From NCBI RefSeq assembly GCF_001306135.1, contig NZ_LGKP01000013.1, forward strand, positions 1 through 64,000: a DNA stretch of 64,000 nucleotides, given 5' to 3'. The DNA comes from Herpetosiphon geysericola (GTDB lineage: Bacteria; Chloroflexota; Chloroflexia; Chloroflexales; Herpetosiphonaceae). Positions within the stretch are counted from its first letter, which is position 1, and every line of letters begins with the position of its first letter. Under the pieces are notes generated by a model that made no database searches, was not told where the DNA came from, and worked only from the letters and a program-made list of their open reading frames with translations. A program made the translations under genes and the position numbers. Positions 7,532-16,431 of this stretch are shown piece after piece.

Positions 7532-8494
7532 ATGCACAAGCGATGGGCATTTTGGTTCAGCGGCCTAACCATGGCGATCTTGGTGCTTGCGAGTTTTGGC
7601 CCCTCAGCCCGCGGCGTAGCAGCCCGCACTTGGGCGACGGTCAGCAATGGCGACACTGGCGATAACGTCTACACCGTGCAAGCAATGTTGAAACAACGTG
7701 GCTATAGCTTGACGGTCGATGGCGATTTCGGCCCAGGCACTTTGTCGGCAGTCAAAAGCTTTCAATCGAGCAAAGGTTTAAGCGCTGATGGCGTGGTTGG
7801 CCCAAATACTTGGGAACAATTGGTGATTGTCGTGCGCTCGGGCGATAACAATATTGTTGTCAATGCCTTGCAACGCCAATTGCGCAAGCACGGCCACTCG
7901 CTGACGGTTGATGGCGATTTTGGCGCTGGCACCTTGTCAGCAGTCAAGAGCTTCCAATCGAGCAAAGGCTTAGGCGCTGATGGCATCGTTGGTGCTGATA
8001 CCTGGGCTGCTTTGACTGGCAATGCCAGCGGTGGCGGTGGCTCAAGCCGCGCCGATTTGGCCCGCACCATCCGCGATAGCAGCCGGATTGCCTTGGCAAC
8101 CATCCATACCTCAGGCGTTTCTGATAGCGCAACTGCCCGCCAAAACATTGTCGACACCGCAAATGGTGGCGCAGCTCGCCGCAGTAGCTATGGCAATGCT
8201 CCAGGTGGCTCGGTTTACCTCGCTACCTCACTCTTGAACGGCATGATCACCCTCTCGCAATCGTGGAGCTACTCGGTCAGCGAAATTGCTGGTGGCTCAC
8301 ATAGCGCAACCTCCCGCCACTATGCTGGCGTTGCCGTCGATGTCAACGTGATCAACGGCTCACACGTTAGCGCATCCCACCCCAACCAACAATCATTCCG
8401 CAACAAATGCGCAAATCTCGGCGCAACCGAAGTGCTCGGCCCGGGCGATTCCGGCCACAGCACCCACATTCACTGTGCTTGGCCGCGCCCATAA
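7532..8494 (+). CDS. Secreted murein peptidase, two peptidoglycan-binding domains plus M15-like catalytic domain
   Basis: This is a 320-residue protein with a strong AAGGAAGGA ribosome-binding site. A signal peptide (about 1-33, cleaved near ARG-VAA) precedes two PG_binding_1 repeats (about 45-105 and 108-165, each with [16 protein letters not shown] and a KSFQSSKGL helix). A Gly/Ser linker leads to a catalytic domain with SRHYAGVAVDVN and a C-terminal HSTHIHCAW. The His/Asp/His zinc pattern is that of M15-type D-Ala-D-Ala carboxypeptidases or endopeptidases. It should cut peptide stems of peptidoglycan outside the cell. It is the first of three different murein hydrolases sharing the same binding modules. 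The terminator at 8509 makes it a separate unit. Confidence 0.88.
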   Translation: MHKRWAFWFSGLTMAILVLASFGPSARGVAARTWATVSNGDTGDNVYTVQAMLKQRGYSLTVDGDFGPGTLSAVKSFQSSKGLSADGVVGPNTWEQLVIVVRSGDNNIVVNALQRQLRKHGHSLTVDGDFGAGTLSAVKSFQSSKGLGADGIVGADTWAALTGNASGGGGSSRADLARTIRDSSRIALATIHTSGVSDSATARQNIVDTANGGAARRSSYGNAPGGSVYLATSLLNGMITLSQSWSYSVSEIAGGSHSATSRHYAGVAVDVNVINGSHVSASHPNQQSFRNKCANLGATEVLGPGDSGHSTHIHCAWPRP

Positions 8495-8508
8495 TCGACC
8501 TTGCCTGC

Positions 8509-8543
8509 AAGCCTCACGTTACCTGACGTGGGGCTTGTTTTTT
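8509..8543 (+). terminator. Rho-independent terminator after the M15-like peptidase
   Basis: An 11-bp stem (AAGCCTCACGT with ACGTGGGGCTT, one G-U pair) is followed by GTTTTTT. Confidence 0.85.
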
Positions 8544-8563
8544 GAACAAAGGGAAGCCCTGCA

Positions 8564-9634
8564 ATGAAGAAAATTTCGCGCCGAATGTTTGGCAAGTTAT
8601 CCATGGGCGTCGCAATGAGTGTGGTCGTTGGCGGGACGGAATTGCGTTTGTTGCGCTCGGCTCATGCCGTTGTTCCAACCCCAGCCATCGATGGCACTAC
8701 TGCTTGGGGCGCTGCTGCGGCCAAAGAGCCAATCAATGTGCTCAATCAAAAACCAATTGGCATCGTCGTTCACCACACCACCAACCTCAATACCAACGAT
8801 TTTACCCGCAACAAGGCATGGCAAGTAGCCCGCCAAATTCAACAAAGCCACTTCAATCGTGGCTGGATCGATACCGGCCAGCAATTTACGATCAGTCGTG
8901 GTGGCTGGATTATGGAAGGCCGTCATCAAAGTTTGAGCATTTTGCAGGGCGGCACAAAACATGTGCAGGGCGCGCACGTCGATGGCCATAATGAAACCCA
9001 TATTGGCATCGAATGCGAAGGCTTGTATATGAACGTCACGCCAAGCCTGCCGCTGTGGAATAAGCTGGTGGCCTTGATTGCCTATATTTGCCAGCAATAT
9101 GGCCTTACTGCCAACGATATTGTTGGTCACCGCGATTTGGATAACACCAGCTGCCCGGGCGATACGCTCTATAGTTTGTTGCCTCAATTGCGCACCGCCG
9201 TCGATACGACGCTCAGTGGGGGCGCGGTTGGCCGCATGTGGCCGATTTTGCGCCGCAACACGCCAGCAACTGGCCTTGCCAAAACCATGCAATATCTCTT
9301 GCGGGCGCGCGGCGCGACGATTACCGCTGATGGCGCGTTTGGCCCAGGCACCGAAACCGCAGTCAAAACCTTCCAAACTGCCAATGGCCTCACCGCCGAT
9401 GGGATTGTTGGGGCGGCGACGTGGGAAAAACTGATTATGACTTTGCGCTTGAACGATACTGGTGAGGCCGTTAAAGCCTTGCAAAATCAACTGAGCGTGC
9501 AAAATTACCCAACCACGGTTGATGGCAGCTTTGGCACTGGCGTAAATACCTTGGTGCGCGCCTTCCAAACCAATCGGCAACTGACGGTTGATGGCGTGGT
9601 TGGCCTGAATAGCTGGAATAACTTAGCGATGTAG
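8564..9634 (+). CDS. Tat-exported N-acetylmuramoyl-L-alanine amidase with two peptidoglycan-binding domains
   Basis: This is a 356-residue protein. The N-terminus carries a twin-arginine signal (SRRMFGK, then a hydrophobic stretch ending near SAHA), so it is probably exported folded with its zinc. Residues about 62-205 are an Amidase_2/PGRP domain: IGIVVHHTT supplies the first zinc His, GHRDLDNTSCPGD carries the last His and the C-terminal active-site region, and GIECEG lies in the core. Two PG_binding_1 repeats follow (about 225-285 and 290-356). It would cleave the bond between MurNAc and L-Ala. The next murein hydrolase starts 12 bp after its stop, so the two are likely co-transcribed. Confidence 0.92.
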   Translation: MKKISRRMFGKLSMGVAMSVVVGGTELRLLRSAHAVVPTPAIDGTTAWGAAAAKEPINVLNQKPIGIVVHHTTNLNTNDFTRNKAWQVARQIQQSHFNRGWIDTGQQFTISRGGWIMEGRHQSLSILQGGTKHVQGAHVDGHNETHIGIECEGLYMNVTPSLPLWNKLVALIAYICQQYGLTANDIVGHRDLDNTSCPGDTLYSLLPQLRTAVDTTLSGGAVGRMWPILRRNTPATGLAKTMQYLLRARGATITADGAFGPGTETAVKTFQTANGLTADGIVGAATWEKLIMTLRLNDTGEAVKALQNQLSVQNYPTTVDGSFGTGVNTLVRAFQTNRQLTVDGVVGLNSWNNLAM

Positions 9635-9646
9635 TGAGGTTGCTTC

Positions 9647-10567
9647 ATGAAAGCTCTCGTTTGGCGAATCGCCAGTTGTACATTAATTCTTGGCATTATG
9701 CTGAGTTCGATCAACACGGTTCACGCCTTTTCAGCCGCATTTTTCCACACCGTCAGCAAGGGCAATCGTGGCAGCGATGTCAAAGCCATGCAATATTTGC
9801 TCAATATCGGTGCCGATGGCGTATTTGGTTCAGGCACCGAAAGCTCAGTCAAGAGCTTTCAATCGAGCAAAGGCCTTGGAGCCGATGGCATCGTTGGCCC
9901 AAATACCTGGGGCGCGTTGGTCGTCACCGTGCGGCGTGGCGATAATGGCAACGCGGTGAAGGCTGTGCAAAGCTTGTTGAACGCCAAACGCAACGCAGGC
10001 TTGACGGTCGATGGCGATTTTGGCGCTGGCACCGAAAGCGCTGTCAAGAGTTTTCAGAGCCACGCTGGCTTAAGCGCTGATGGCGTGGTTGGCCCAACCA
10101 CTTGGAAAAATTTGATTTGGCACTATGAATATGCCGACGTTAGCGCCAATATCTGCGATAAAGATCCCGATGGCAATGGCAATGCCAACTGGGGCGTAGC
10201 CTCGACCGTCGCCCAACTCGAAGAAGCAACCAGTAATTTTGCCAGCTTTGGCAAGGGCAAAGTGCCGCTTGGCGATATTAGCTTCGAGCATGGCGGCGAT
10301 ATTCCAGGCCATGCGTCGCACGAAACTGGGCTTGATGTAGATATTTGGCCAATTCGCAGCGATAGCAATCAATGTAGTGGCAGTCGGATTACATGGCAAT
10401 CAAGCACCTACGATCGGGCTGCAACCCGCAATTTGGTCAAAGCGATTCGTGCCGCCGCACCCGGCCAAATTACCGTGATCTATTTCAATGATCCAGTGTT
10501 GATTAGCGAAGGCTTGACGACTTCATACCCAAATCACGATAATCACTTACACATTCGCTATAAATAA
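9647..10567 (+). CDS. Secreted MepA-like (M74) murein endopeptidase with two peptidoglycan-binding domains
   Basis: This is a 306-residue protein; GAGG precedes the ATG. A signal peptide (about 1-28) is followed by two PG_binding_1 repeats (about 38-90 and 95-155). The C-terminal catalytic domain has [14 protein letters not shown] and ends [11 protein letters not shown], giving the H-x-x-G-x-D-x-D and H-x-H zinc pattern of penicillin-insensitive murein endopeptidases. Cross-link cleavage is the expected activity. It lies 12 bp behind the amidase gene. Self-lysis during filament growth or attack on prey walls are both possible roles; the latter fits a predator but is inferred. Confidence 0.88.
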   Translation: MKALVWRIASCTLILGIMLSSINTVHAFSAAFFHTVSKGNRGSDVKAMQYLLNIGADGVFGSGTESSVKSFQSSKGLGADGIVGPNTWGALVVTVRRGDNGNAVKAVQSLLNAKRNAGLTVDGDFGAGTESAVKSFQSHAGLSADGVVGPTTWKNLIWHYEYADVSANICDKDPDGNGNANWGVASTVAQLEEATSNFASFGKGKVPLGDISFEHGGDIPGHASHETGLDVDIWPIRSDSNQCSGSRITWQSSTYDRAATRNLVKAIRAAAPGQITVIYFNDPVLISEGLTTSYPNHDNHLHIRYK

Positions 10568-10587
10568 TTGTTATTCTGCTGGCGTAT

Positions 10588-10628
10588 AATCCGTCATGGC
10601 CGCTGCAAAACAGTGAGCCTGACGGATT
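10588..10628 (+). terminator. Hairpin after the M74 endopeptidase gene
   Basis: A 9-bp perfect stem AATCCGTCA/TGACGGATT with a 23-nt loop lies 21 bp after the stop. No clear T-run follows, so it is a weak terminator or a leader element of the next gene. Confidence 0.4.
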
Positions 10629-10653
10629 CACTTATTTAGAGGAATTTTATTGT

Positions 10654-11700
10654 ATGCGTTGGATCGGATTGCTTGCCATTCTTGGAAGTTTAATTAGTTG
10701 TGGCGCGCAGCAGTCAACCGCTGAGCCAACTATTTTGCCAACTGCTGTCACAACTGCTATGCCGCAAACGTGGCGCTTGAGCTATGTGCAACAGCCATTG
10801 ACGACAGCACACTTAATCATCAGTGGTATTGCTGGATTGCGTACAATTGATGTGGGTGTGAATGGTCCAGCCTGCTTTAGTCAAGGGCGCTTGATTTATA
10901 CGACGAAGCTGAGCAGCACCAATCGTTTGCTTGCAACTGATGTGAATACGCGCCAAACCGAAACCTTGGTTGATGATCCTGCGGTAGTGTTGAGCCAAGC
11001 CACCTGCCATCCCAGCAGTGATCAAGTGCTCTATTTGCGTTCGCCGTTGGAGTTGATTGATGACGAGCCTGCGCCACCAAGCATTTGGCAAACGACGCTA
11101 AACCAGCGCCAACCCCAAAGCTTGGATGCGGCCCAAACGCCTGCCTTGAACCAACAATGGTCGCCTGATGGCAAGTGGCTGATCTATGAATTGGCTGATC
11201 GACCCAATTTAGTCTTGCAAGCGGCGACAGGCGAAACCCGCGAATTAACCTTCACTGGTACGTTTACTTGGCAGCCCGATAGCCAAGCCTTGATTATTGC
11301 TCAATTGACCGAGCCAGCAGCAGGGCGTTTTGGCCGTTTAGTGCGCTACGATCTAGCGACCGAGCAAATCCAGGTGGTTTTGGAAAGTGCTGATGCTGAT
11401 GTTTACTATCCGCGGCTGGCCCCCGATGGTCAGCAATTAGCCTATATTCGTCGCCTGTTGGGAGTCGAAGTTGGCGATCTTTGGCTGCTAAATCTCAACA
11501 ATCCTCAACCGCCACGCCAACTGACTGATGATCCACGCTACGATAATTTCGACCCCCAATGGTCGCCTGACAGCCAACAACTGCTTTGGAGCAGACTTGA
11601 CCCTCAACAAGCCCGCTATTCAATTTGGCAGCAATCTATCACTGCGCCGACTGCCAGCCAATTTGCCGATGATGCGATTTGGCCGCGCTGGTTGCCCTAA
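10654..11700 (+). CDS. Lipoprotein with TolB-type beta-propeller repeats
   Basis: This is a 348-residue protein. The N-terminus is a lipoprotein signal with lipobox LISC (Cys16). The rest contains repeated PD40/TolB propeller units, each with a W-SPDG(K/Q) motif: QQWSPDGKWLIYE, FTWQPDSQALI, RLAPDGQQLAYI, PQWSPDSQQLLWS. Such propellers bind proteins or envelope components, but no catalytic residues are visible. It follows the murein hydrolases in the same direction and may be an envelope partner, although a hairpin and about 85 bp separate them. Confidence 0.82.
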   Translation: MRWIGLLAILGSLISCGAQQSTAEPTILPTAVTTAMPQTWRLSYVQQPLTTAHLIISGIAGLRTIDVGVNGPACFSQGRLIYTTKLSSTNRLLATDVNTRQTETLVDDPAVVLSQATCHPSSDQVLYLRSPLELIDDEPAPPSIWQTTLNQRQPQSLDAAQTPALNQQWSPDGKWLIYELADRPNLVLQAATGETRELTFTGTFTWQPDSQALIIAQLTEPAAGRFGRLVRYDLATEQIQVVLESADADVYYPRLAPDGQQLAYIRRLLGVEVGDLWLLNLNNPQPPRQLTDDPRYDNFDPQWSPDSQQLLWSRLDPQQARYSIWQQSITAPTASQFADDAIWPRWLP

Positions 11701-11705
11701 AACAC

Positions 11706-11732
11706 AATGCAGCAGGTTTTGCCTGCTGCATT
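11706..11732. terminator. Bidirectional hairpin between convergent genes
   Basis: An 11-bp perfect stem AATGCAGCAGG/CCTGCTGCATT lies between the propeller lipoprotein and the nucleotidase gene. T-runs are poor on both sides. Confidence 0.65.
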
Positions 11733-11758
11733 GGTGATCGTGTGTCGAATAGTATAAC

Positions 11759-13927
11759 TTATTGTTTGATGATGCGGTTTTCGACATTGGCATTGACTGG
11801 TTGGGCCAATTTTTCGATGTAGCGCACGAGGCCATCGAGGTCGGTTGGGCCAACTTCGCGGTTGATGCCTTGTTTAAGCACCACGAAGCCGTCGCCGCCA
11901 TCGGCCAAGAAGCTATTGACGGTGATGGTATAGCTTGCAGCTTTATCCAAGACTTTGCCATCGTTACCGCGAACTTCCAAAACCTTTTGGCCAATTGGGT
12001 TGGCATCAGTCCAGGTGTAGCTCAAGCCTGAAATTTGCAGGATACGAGCGCGCACTGTGCCATCGCTTTGGGTTTGCCATTGTTGGTTGAGCAAAGTATA
12101 AATGTCGTTGCCAGTAACCGTCATTTTAACCAAATCATTGCTGAATGGTTGAATTGCATACAACTCGCCCCAAGTAATTTCGCCAGCATCGAGTGGTGCA
12201 CGAATGCCACCAGGATTCATGAAGGCAAATTGGGTATTCATGGTATTGCGTTGGGCATCAGCAATCAAGTTGCCTAAGGCCGATTCGCCTGCATCGTTGG
12301 GGGTGTTGTTGATCGCGATTGAGGCTGAGCCAACCACGCGGTTAACTTGTGGTGCAACTTGGTCTTCATATTTTTTGACCATCGCTGCAACTTCAGCATC
12401 AGGGGTCATACCTTCGTGGAAGGTCGTGACGATTGTGGCTTTTTTGCCCACAATATCGCGCTTGGCGCGGTCAATCGTCAAATCAATATCAGCAAACGCG
12501 GTGCTATACGACAGCGCTTGGGTGATTAATTTGCCATCAACTTCGCCGCTGATTGAGGTGTGGGTGTGAGCGCTGACAATCACGTCAACATCATCATTCA
12601 CATTATTGGCAATTCCGGCGATTGGACCAGTGATTACGCCGCTAGTAGCGTTTTGGGTGCCACCTTCGTGAGCCAAAACAACGATTGCATGGACGCCTTG
12701 GCCGTTCAAATCGGTAACTGCTTGGTTGATCGCGGTTACTTCGTCGATGAACTCAAGGTTTGCAACGCCCGAAGGAATCACAATTTCAGGCGTATTTTTC
12801 AACACGACCCCAATAAAACCAATCCGTGCGCCATCGACGTTGACAATATGGTAGGCTGGCAAGATAGTTTTGTTGGTGCGTTTGTCAATCACGTTGGCAG
12901 CGATATAAGGATAGTTTGCTCCATCCCAGCAGCCAGCGGTTGGGTGACAGCCACCGTCGATCAAGCGCATCAGTTCATCAGTGCCTTCATCAAACTCGTG
13001 GTTGCCGATCGTACCAACGTTTACACCCAAGGTATTCAAGAATTCCATGGTTGGTTGGTCTTGCAATAAGGCCGAGCTTGGAGGGCTTGCACCAACCATA
13101 TCGCCTGCTTGTACCGTCAAGGAGTAGCGGGCTTTGGCGCGCGCTTGTTTGATGTAGCTGCTCAAATAGGCAGCGCCCCCAACATCTTTGTTGCTCACTT
13201 TGCGGCCAGTTGAAATTTGGCCGTGGAAGTCGTTGATTGCCAACATTTTGAGCTGCATTGGCACCAAGGTCACACCAAGGCGGGTCAGCAAGATCTGGTT
13301 CTTGCCATCTTTGGTGTGCCATTCCATGCGCGCACGCTCGAAGTGTTGGGTTACAACTTTATCGCCATCGATATTAATTTCTTCTTGAGGGTCAGAGAGT
13401 GGCAAGCCCCATAAGGCTAACGATTCGCCGTAGGTAATGCCATTTTCGCCCAAATCCAAGCCTTGCGAGTTCCAATATTTCAAGAACTCACCACAAACGC
13501 TGTGGCCTGTTTCGCTGAACAATTGGCAGCCGTTAGCTTGCGGCGCGGCGGGGAAATCGCGCCAGACGCGGTTTTCGCGCAACAGCACTTCATCATTAAT
13601 CCGTCCGAGCAAAATCGTAAAGGGAGCTGGAGTTTCAGGGTGATATTCAAGCCGTTGGCGCTCGAAATATTGCACCAAGAACTTGCCTTCAGGAGTGGCT
13701 TCTTCATAGGCTGCGGTTTGGGGATAGCCAAAAACGGGCAGCCCACCGTTCTTTTCCCAGTAATCGCGGAACTCGGGAGCAATACATTCAACGACGCCTG
13801 GCTGGTCGAAACACAGCTGCTCGGCGGCTTTGGTTGGAGCAGCTTGGCCAATTGAGCCGGCCAACAGCGTCAAGCCAAGTAGAACACCTACTTTGCTTTT
13901 CACGTTATGCCACATTGCAAAATCCAT
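11759..13927 (-). CDS. Secreted 5'-nucleotidase / cyclic phosphodiesterase family protein with N-terminal FGYP domain
   Basis: This is a 722-residue protein; AGGAGA precedes the ATG, and a -10 (TATAAT on the minus strand, 13962-13967) lies 36 bp upstream. After a signal peptide (about 1-34), residues 40-220 form two related blocks with G-LPVFGYP, YFERQRLEYHPE and LLGRI/LLTRLG. This is a repeat I associate with secreted Chloroflexota proteins; its function is unknown. The calcineurin-type phosphoesterase domain (about 228-480) shows INDFHG, AGDMVGASP, GNHEFDEG, LAHEGG and SAHTH, which supply the two-metal site. The C-terminal domain (about 520-700) is the 5'-nucleotidase substrate domain (GNLIADAQRN, NPGGIRA, DGGDGF). 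It should release phosphate from extracellular nucleotides. Confidence 0.9.
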   Translation of the reverse strand: MDFAMWHNVKSKVGVLLGLTLLAGSIGQAAPTKAAEQLCFDQPGVVECIAPEFRDYWEKNGGLPVFGYPQTAAYEEATPEGKFLVQYFERQRLEYHPETPAPFTILLGRINDEVLLRENRVWRDFPAAPQANGCQLFSETGHSVCGEFLKYWNSQGLDLGENGITYGESLALWGLPLSDPQEEINIDGDKVVTQHFERARMEWHTKDGKNQILLTRLGVTLVPMQLKMLAINDFHGQISTGRKVSNKDVGGAAYLSSYIKQARAKARYSLTVQAGDMVGASPPSSALLQDQPTMEFLNTLGVNVGTIGNHEFDEGTDELMRLIDGGCHPTAGCWDGANYPYIAANVIDKRTNKTILPAYHIVNVDGARIGFIGVVLKNTPEIVIPSGVANLEFIDEVTAINQAVTDLNGQGVHAIVVLAHEGGTQNATSGVITGPIAGIANNVNDDVDVIVSAHTHTSISGEVDGKLITQALSYSTAFADIDLTIDRAKRDIVGKKATIVTTFHEGMTPDAEVAAMVKKYEDQVAPQVNRVVGSASIAINNTPNDAGESALGNLIADAQRNTMNTQFAFMNPGGIRAPLDAGEITWGELYAIQPFSNDLVKMTVTGNDIYTLLNQQWQTQSDGTVRARILQISGLSYTWTDANPIGQKVLEVRGNDGKVLDKAASYTITVNSFLADGGDGFVVLKQGINREVGPTDLDGLVRYIEKLAQPVNANVENRIIKQ

Positions 13928-13961
13928 GAATTGTTTCTCCTGGACACACAGATCAACTAGT

Positions 13962-13967
13962 ATTATA
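13962..13967 (-). promoter_or_regulatory. -10 element of the nucleotidase gene
   Basis: TATAAT on the minus strand, about 36 bp before the ATG at 13927. A matching -35 is weak. Confidence 0.5.
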
Positions 13968-14127
13968 CGTCAAAAAAAACTAAGTTTGGTTAAATTTAGT
14001 TCAAATTTTGATGCAATTTTATTGACAAACCAAGAAATAAGCTATATAGCTAGCAAATATATTGGCTCTGGCAATTCTATAATTTATTGGGCACAATACT
14101 TAAGAATGATCTATTTGGATATCCAGT

Positions 14128-14553
14128 TTAACGGCCTTCCCAAATTTGCTCGCCATTCATGATGCGGCGCAATTGGTCGGGAAAGCGTTGAAAATGCAGC
14201 GGTTTAGCAAGAAAACCATCAAAGCCAGCAACGCGCATTTTGGCCACTTCTTGGGGTTCAGATTGGGCGCTGACTGCAATCACGACCGCATTCGATAATT
14301 TTGGATGGGCACGAATTTTGGGCAACAGTACATAGCCATTTTCACGCGGCAGATTAATATCCAACAAAATTAAATTAATTGTTGGCACTGTATCATTTTC
14401 GAGCAAAGCAAACAGCTGCCGACCTGATGGCCGCACCTTACTATAGCTCACTTCTGGCATAACATTCAATAATTCGGTTAATACCAGCATATTATCGATA
14501 TTGTCTTCAACAATTAGCACAAATGCTTTGGTCATTTTTTGAATCAGCGACAT
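14128..14553 (-). CDS. Single-domain (CheY-like) response regulator
   Basis: This is a 141-residue receiver with no output domain; AAGGAG precedes the ATG. It keeps the acidic pocket (VEDN), the phospho-acceptor Asp in LILLDINLP, and a Lys in LAKPL. It is a close paralogue of the regulator at 18102-18548. Both share the SGRQ(L/F)F segment, the EVAK/DVAK stretch and a C-terminal NGE-x-x-WE tail beyond the normal receiver. The two flank the diterpene operon. It is the last gene of the minus-strand run, 127 bp after the methyltransferase start. No kinase is adjacent to this copy. Confidence 0.88.
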   Translation of the reverse strand: MSLIQKMTKAFVLIVEDNIDNMLVLTELLNVMPEVSYSKVRPSGRQLFALLENDTVPTINLILLDINLPRENGYVLLPKIRAHPKLSNAVVIAVSAQSEPQEVAKMRVAGFDGFLAKPLHFQRFPDQLRRIMNGEQIWEGR

Positions 14554-14680
14554 ACAATTAACTCCTTCGTGAATCGATTAATTGATTGATAACCGGAAGT
14601 ATTGACGTAAATCGTTGTCGCTGATCTGGGATATGGAATTGATAAAATGAGCACAACAATTGAATTAGTGATGGCTGAAC

Positions 14681-15532
14681 TTAGCCACGTTTGCGCGCCA
14701 CAATTAACACATAGCGCACAAATTCTGCATAAATTTTCTCAACCATCGGCCACGTTTGTTCGATCATCGCCAACATTGGTGGGGGATACAGTGCCTCAAG
14801 TTCGGCCCGTTTTTGGGCGATGCCAAGTTTGGTGTGGACAAGCGTTTTGGCGATTCCTGCGGTCAAATCGATCAATTCAAGCTGTTCGAAGCCAGTTTGG
14901 TCAAAAAGCTCAAGGTAGCCCTGCTTGGTGGTCAGGGTATTGATCTGAAATGCAGGATAAAAGATTTGTTTTTGCTCAAGGCTCAGCGGCTTGACCTCAA
15001 CAATATCAGTCAGCACCAAATAGCTGCCTGGTTGCAACACGCGATTTGCCTCTTGTAAGACAGTCAGGCGGCTGGGCATATGGAAGATTGATTCAAAGGC
15101 CCAGGCGGCGTTGAAGAACCCATCAACAAAGGGCAATTCCATGGCGTTGCCCCAAGCAATCTGCACCTTTTCCTGCATCTGCATGGCTTGAATCGTGGTT
15201 TGGGCTTCGGCGACTTGGCCATGAGCGACGGTGATGCCATGAACGTGGCAGTGTTTGGCAGCGGCTATCCGAATTGCTGGCAAGCCTGTGCCACAACCAA
15301 GATCAAGCATCTGTTGACCAGCGGCAATTGGGGTTTTTTCAATCAGCAAATTGGTCAGATGTTCTTGGGCCTCTGGCAACGATACATCTTCCAAGCCTGC
15401 TGGCCAATAGCCACCATGAACACTATCACCCCAAATCAGCTTATAAAACGGTCCCATTGCGTCGTAATAAGCTTCGACATCGTTGATGCTTGGGGCGTTG
15501 GGTGCCGAAAGATCGGTTGCTAAGACTGTCAT
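14681..15532 (-). CDS. SAM-dependent methyltransferase of the diterpene operon (O-methylkolavelool step)
   Basis: This is a 283-residue class I methyltransferase. The ATG at 15532 is chosen because AAGGAG is 8 bp upstream; the TTG at 15538 would be too close. Motif I is MLDLGCGTGLPA, with further core strands VHGITV and VQIAWGNAMELPF. It resembles small-molecule methyltransferases of the UbiE/tocopherol type. It lies 23 bp behind the class I synthase gene. In the H. aurantiacus kolavelool cluster, as I recall it (Haur_2147), the equivalent enzyme methylates the tertiary alcohol kolavelool. That assignment rests on cluster identity and not on substrate residues. Confidence 0.87.
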   Translation of the reverse strand: MTVLATDLSAPNAPSINDVEAYYDAMGPFYKLIWGDSVHGGYWPAGLEDVSLPEAQEHLTNLLIEKTPIAAGQQMLDLGCGTGLPAIRIAAAKHCHVHGITVAHGQVAEAQTTIQAMQMQEKVQIAWGNAMELPFVDGFFNAAWAFESIFHMPSRLTVLQEANRVLQPGSYLVLTDIVEVKPLSLEQKQIFYPAFQINTLTTKQGYLELFDQTGFEQLELIDLTAGIAKTLVHTKLGIAQKRAELEALYPPPMLAMIEQTWPMVEKIYAEFVRYVLIVARKRG

Positions 15533-15555
15533 ACACAATTCTCCTTAAAACGCTG

Positions 15556-16431
15556 CTACAACTCTAATTCGATGCTGGTTGATTGTGGATACCAAAACGG
15601 CCCTAGTTGTTGGCCAAGCCCGAGAATCGGGCCGCGCTCCCAGTGCTGGCGAAATTCCAAGGCAGCCTTGGTGCGTTCGGTTTTATCGCTTTGCCAAGTT
15701 TGGCGCGTGTAAGCAAAATCATACAAAATCTGGCGAAATTCGGCTTCGCTCAGGTCATAGCCTGGTTTTTGTGTCCAGTAGCATTGCAAATCGCCCACCA
15801 ACAGCGGCGGCAGGAGATCATGGTTAACCTGCGGCTTACCGAATGAAACCAGTAGCTCAGCTGGTGGAATTACCTCGCCATAGATCGCCTCAATTGCCTG
15901 CTTGCGGGTTTTAAAAGCGGTCTGATGGGCGGCTTGAAAGATAGCTTGCCATGGATCATCAGTTTCGCGCACGATAAACCACCACAAGGTTGGTTGTTCG
16001 CGGTGGTCTGATGCTTGGTGCAGGCCTTGGGCTGCTTCGGCGATTATAGGTGATGGTTGGGTATCGAGCAGCCGCACCCGCCAATTATGCTTGCCATAGT
16101 AGGCAAGCATTTCTGGGCTAGCTGCGCCCCAAGCAACCCAGCGTTCAATATGTTCGCGATAATTGGGAGTCGTTTCTTGGAACTGATTGGGCAAAAGCAT
16201 CGGTAAGAATAAATGCTTTATGCCATGCCGGAAAAAAAGCTCTAAACAGGTTAATAATTGTCCATGCGACCAACGGGCATAGTCTTCGCCATTCGCTGGC
16301 ATGTGTGCCAAGGCTGCTTTGCGGCGGCTGCCACCGCTCGAAAAAATCATGGTTGCTGGGGCAACCTCTTGGATTGTAGCGAGTGGGGCTTGAAGAAACT
16401 CTGCAAGCGTTGGAATGCTGTCGCGGATCAT
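15556..16431 (-). CDS. Class I diterpene synthase with cis-prenyltransferase-like motifs (kolavelool synthase type)
   Basis: This is a 291-residue protein whose ATG overlaps the stop of the cyclase gene (ATGA), implying translational coupling. It lacks the classical terpene-synthase DDxxD/NSE helices. Instead, SSGGSRRKA (residues 31-39) sits where cis-prenyltransferases have the DGNRR diphosphate loop, with the catalytic Asp replaced, and RETDDPW occurs near residue 155. This is the pattern of the Mycobacterium tuberculosis Rv3378c (tuberculosinol synthase) family. In the cluster described from H. aurantiacus (as I recall, Haur_2146), the enzyme removes diphosphate from kolavenyl diphosphate and adds water to give kolavelool. 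Confidence 0.85.
   Translation of the reverse strand: MIRDSIPTLAEFLQAPLATIQEVAPATMIFSSGGSRRKAALAHMPANGEDYARWSHGQLLTCLELFFRHGIKHLFLPMLLPNQFQETTPNYREHIERWVAWGAASPEMLAYYGKHNWRVRLLDTQPSPIIAEAAQGLHQASDHREQPTLWWFIVRETDDPWQAIFQAAHQTAFKTRKQAIEAIYGEVIPPAELLVSFGKPQVNHDLLPPLLVGDLQCYWTQKPGYDLSEAEFRQILYDFAYTRQTWQSDKTERTKAALEFRQHWERGPILGLGQQLGPFWYPQSTSIELEL

Noticed and set aside
8597-9580. 327-residue minus-strand open frame inside the amidase gene
   Set aside because: It is antisense to a clear Tat-exported amidase; no domain or start site supports it.
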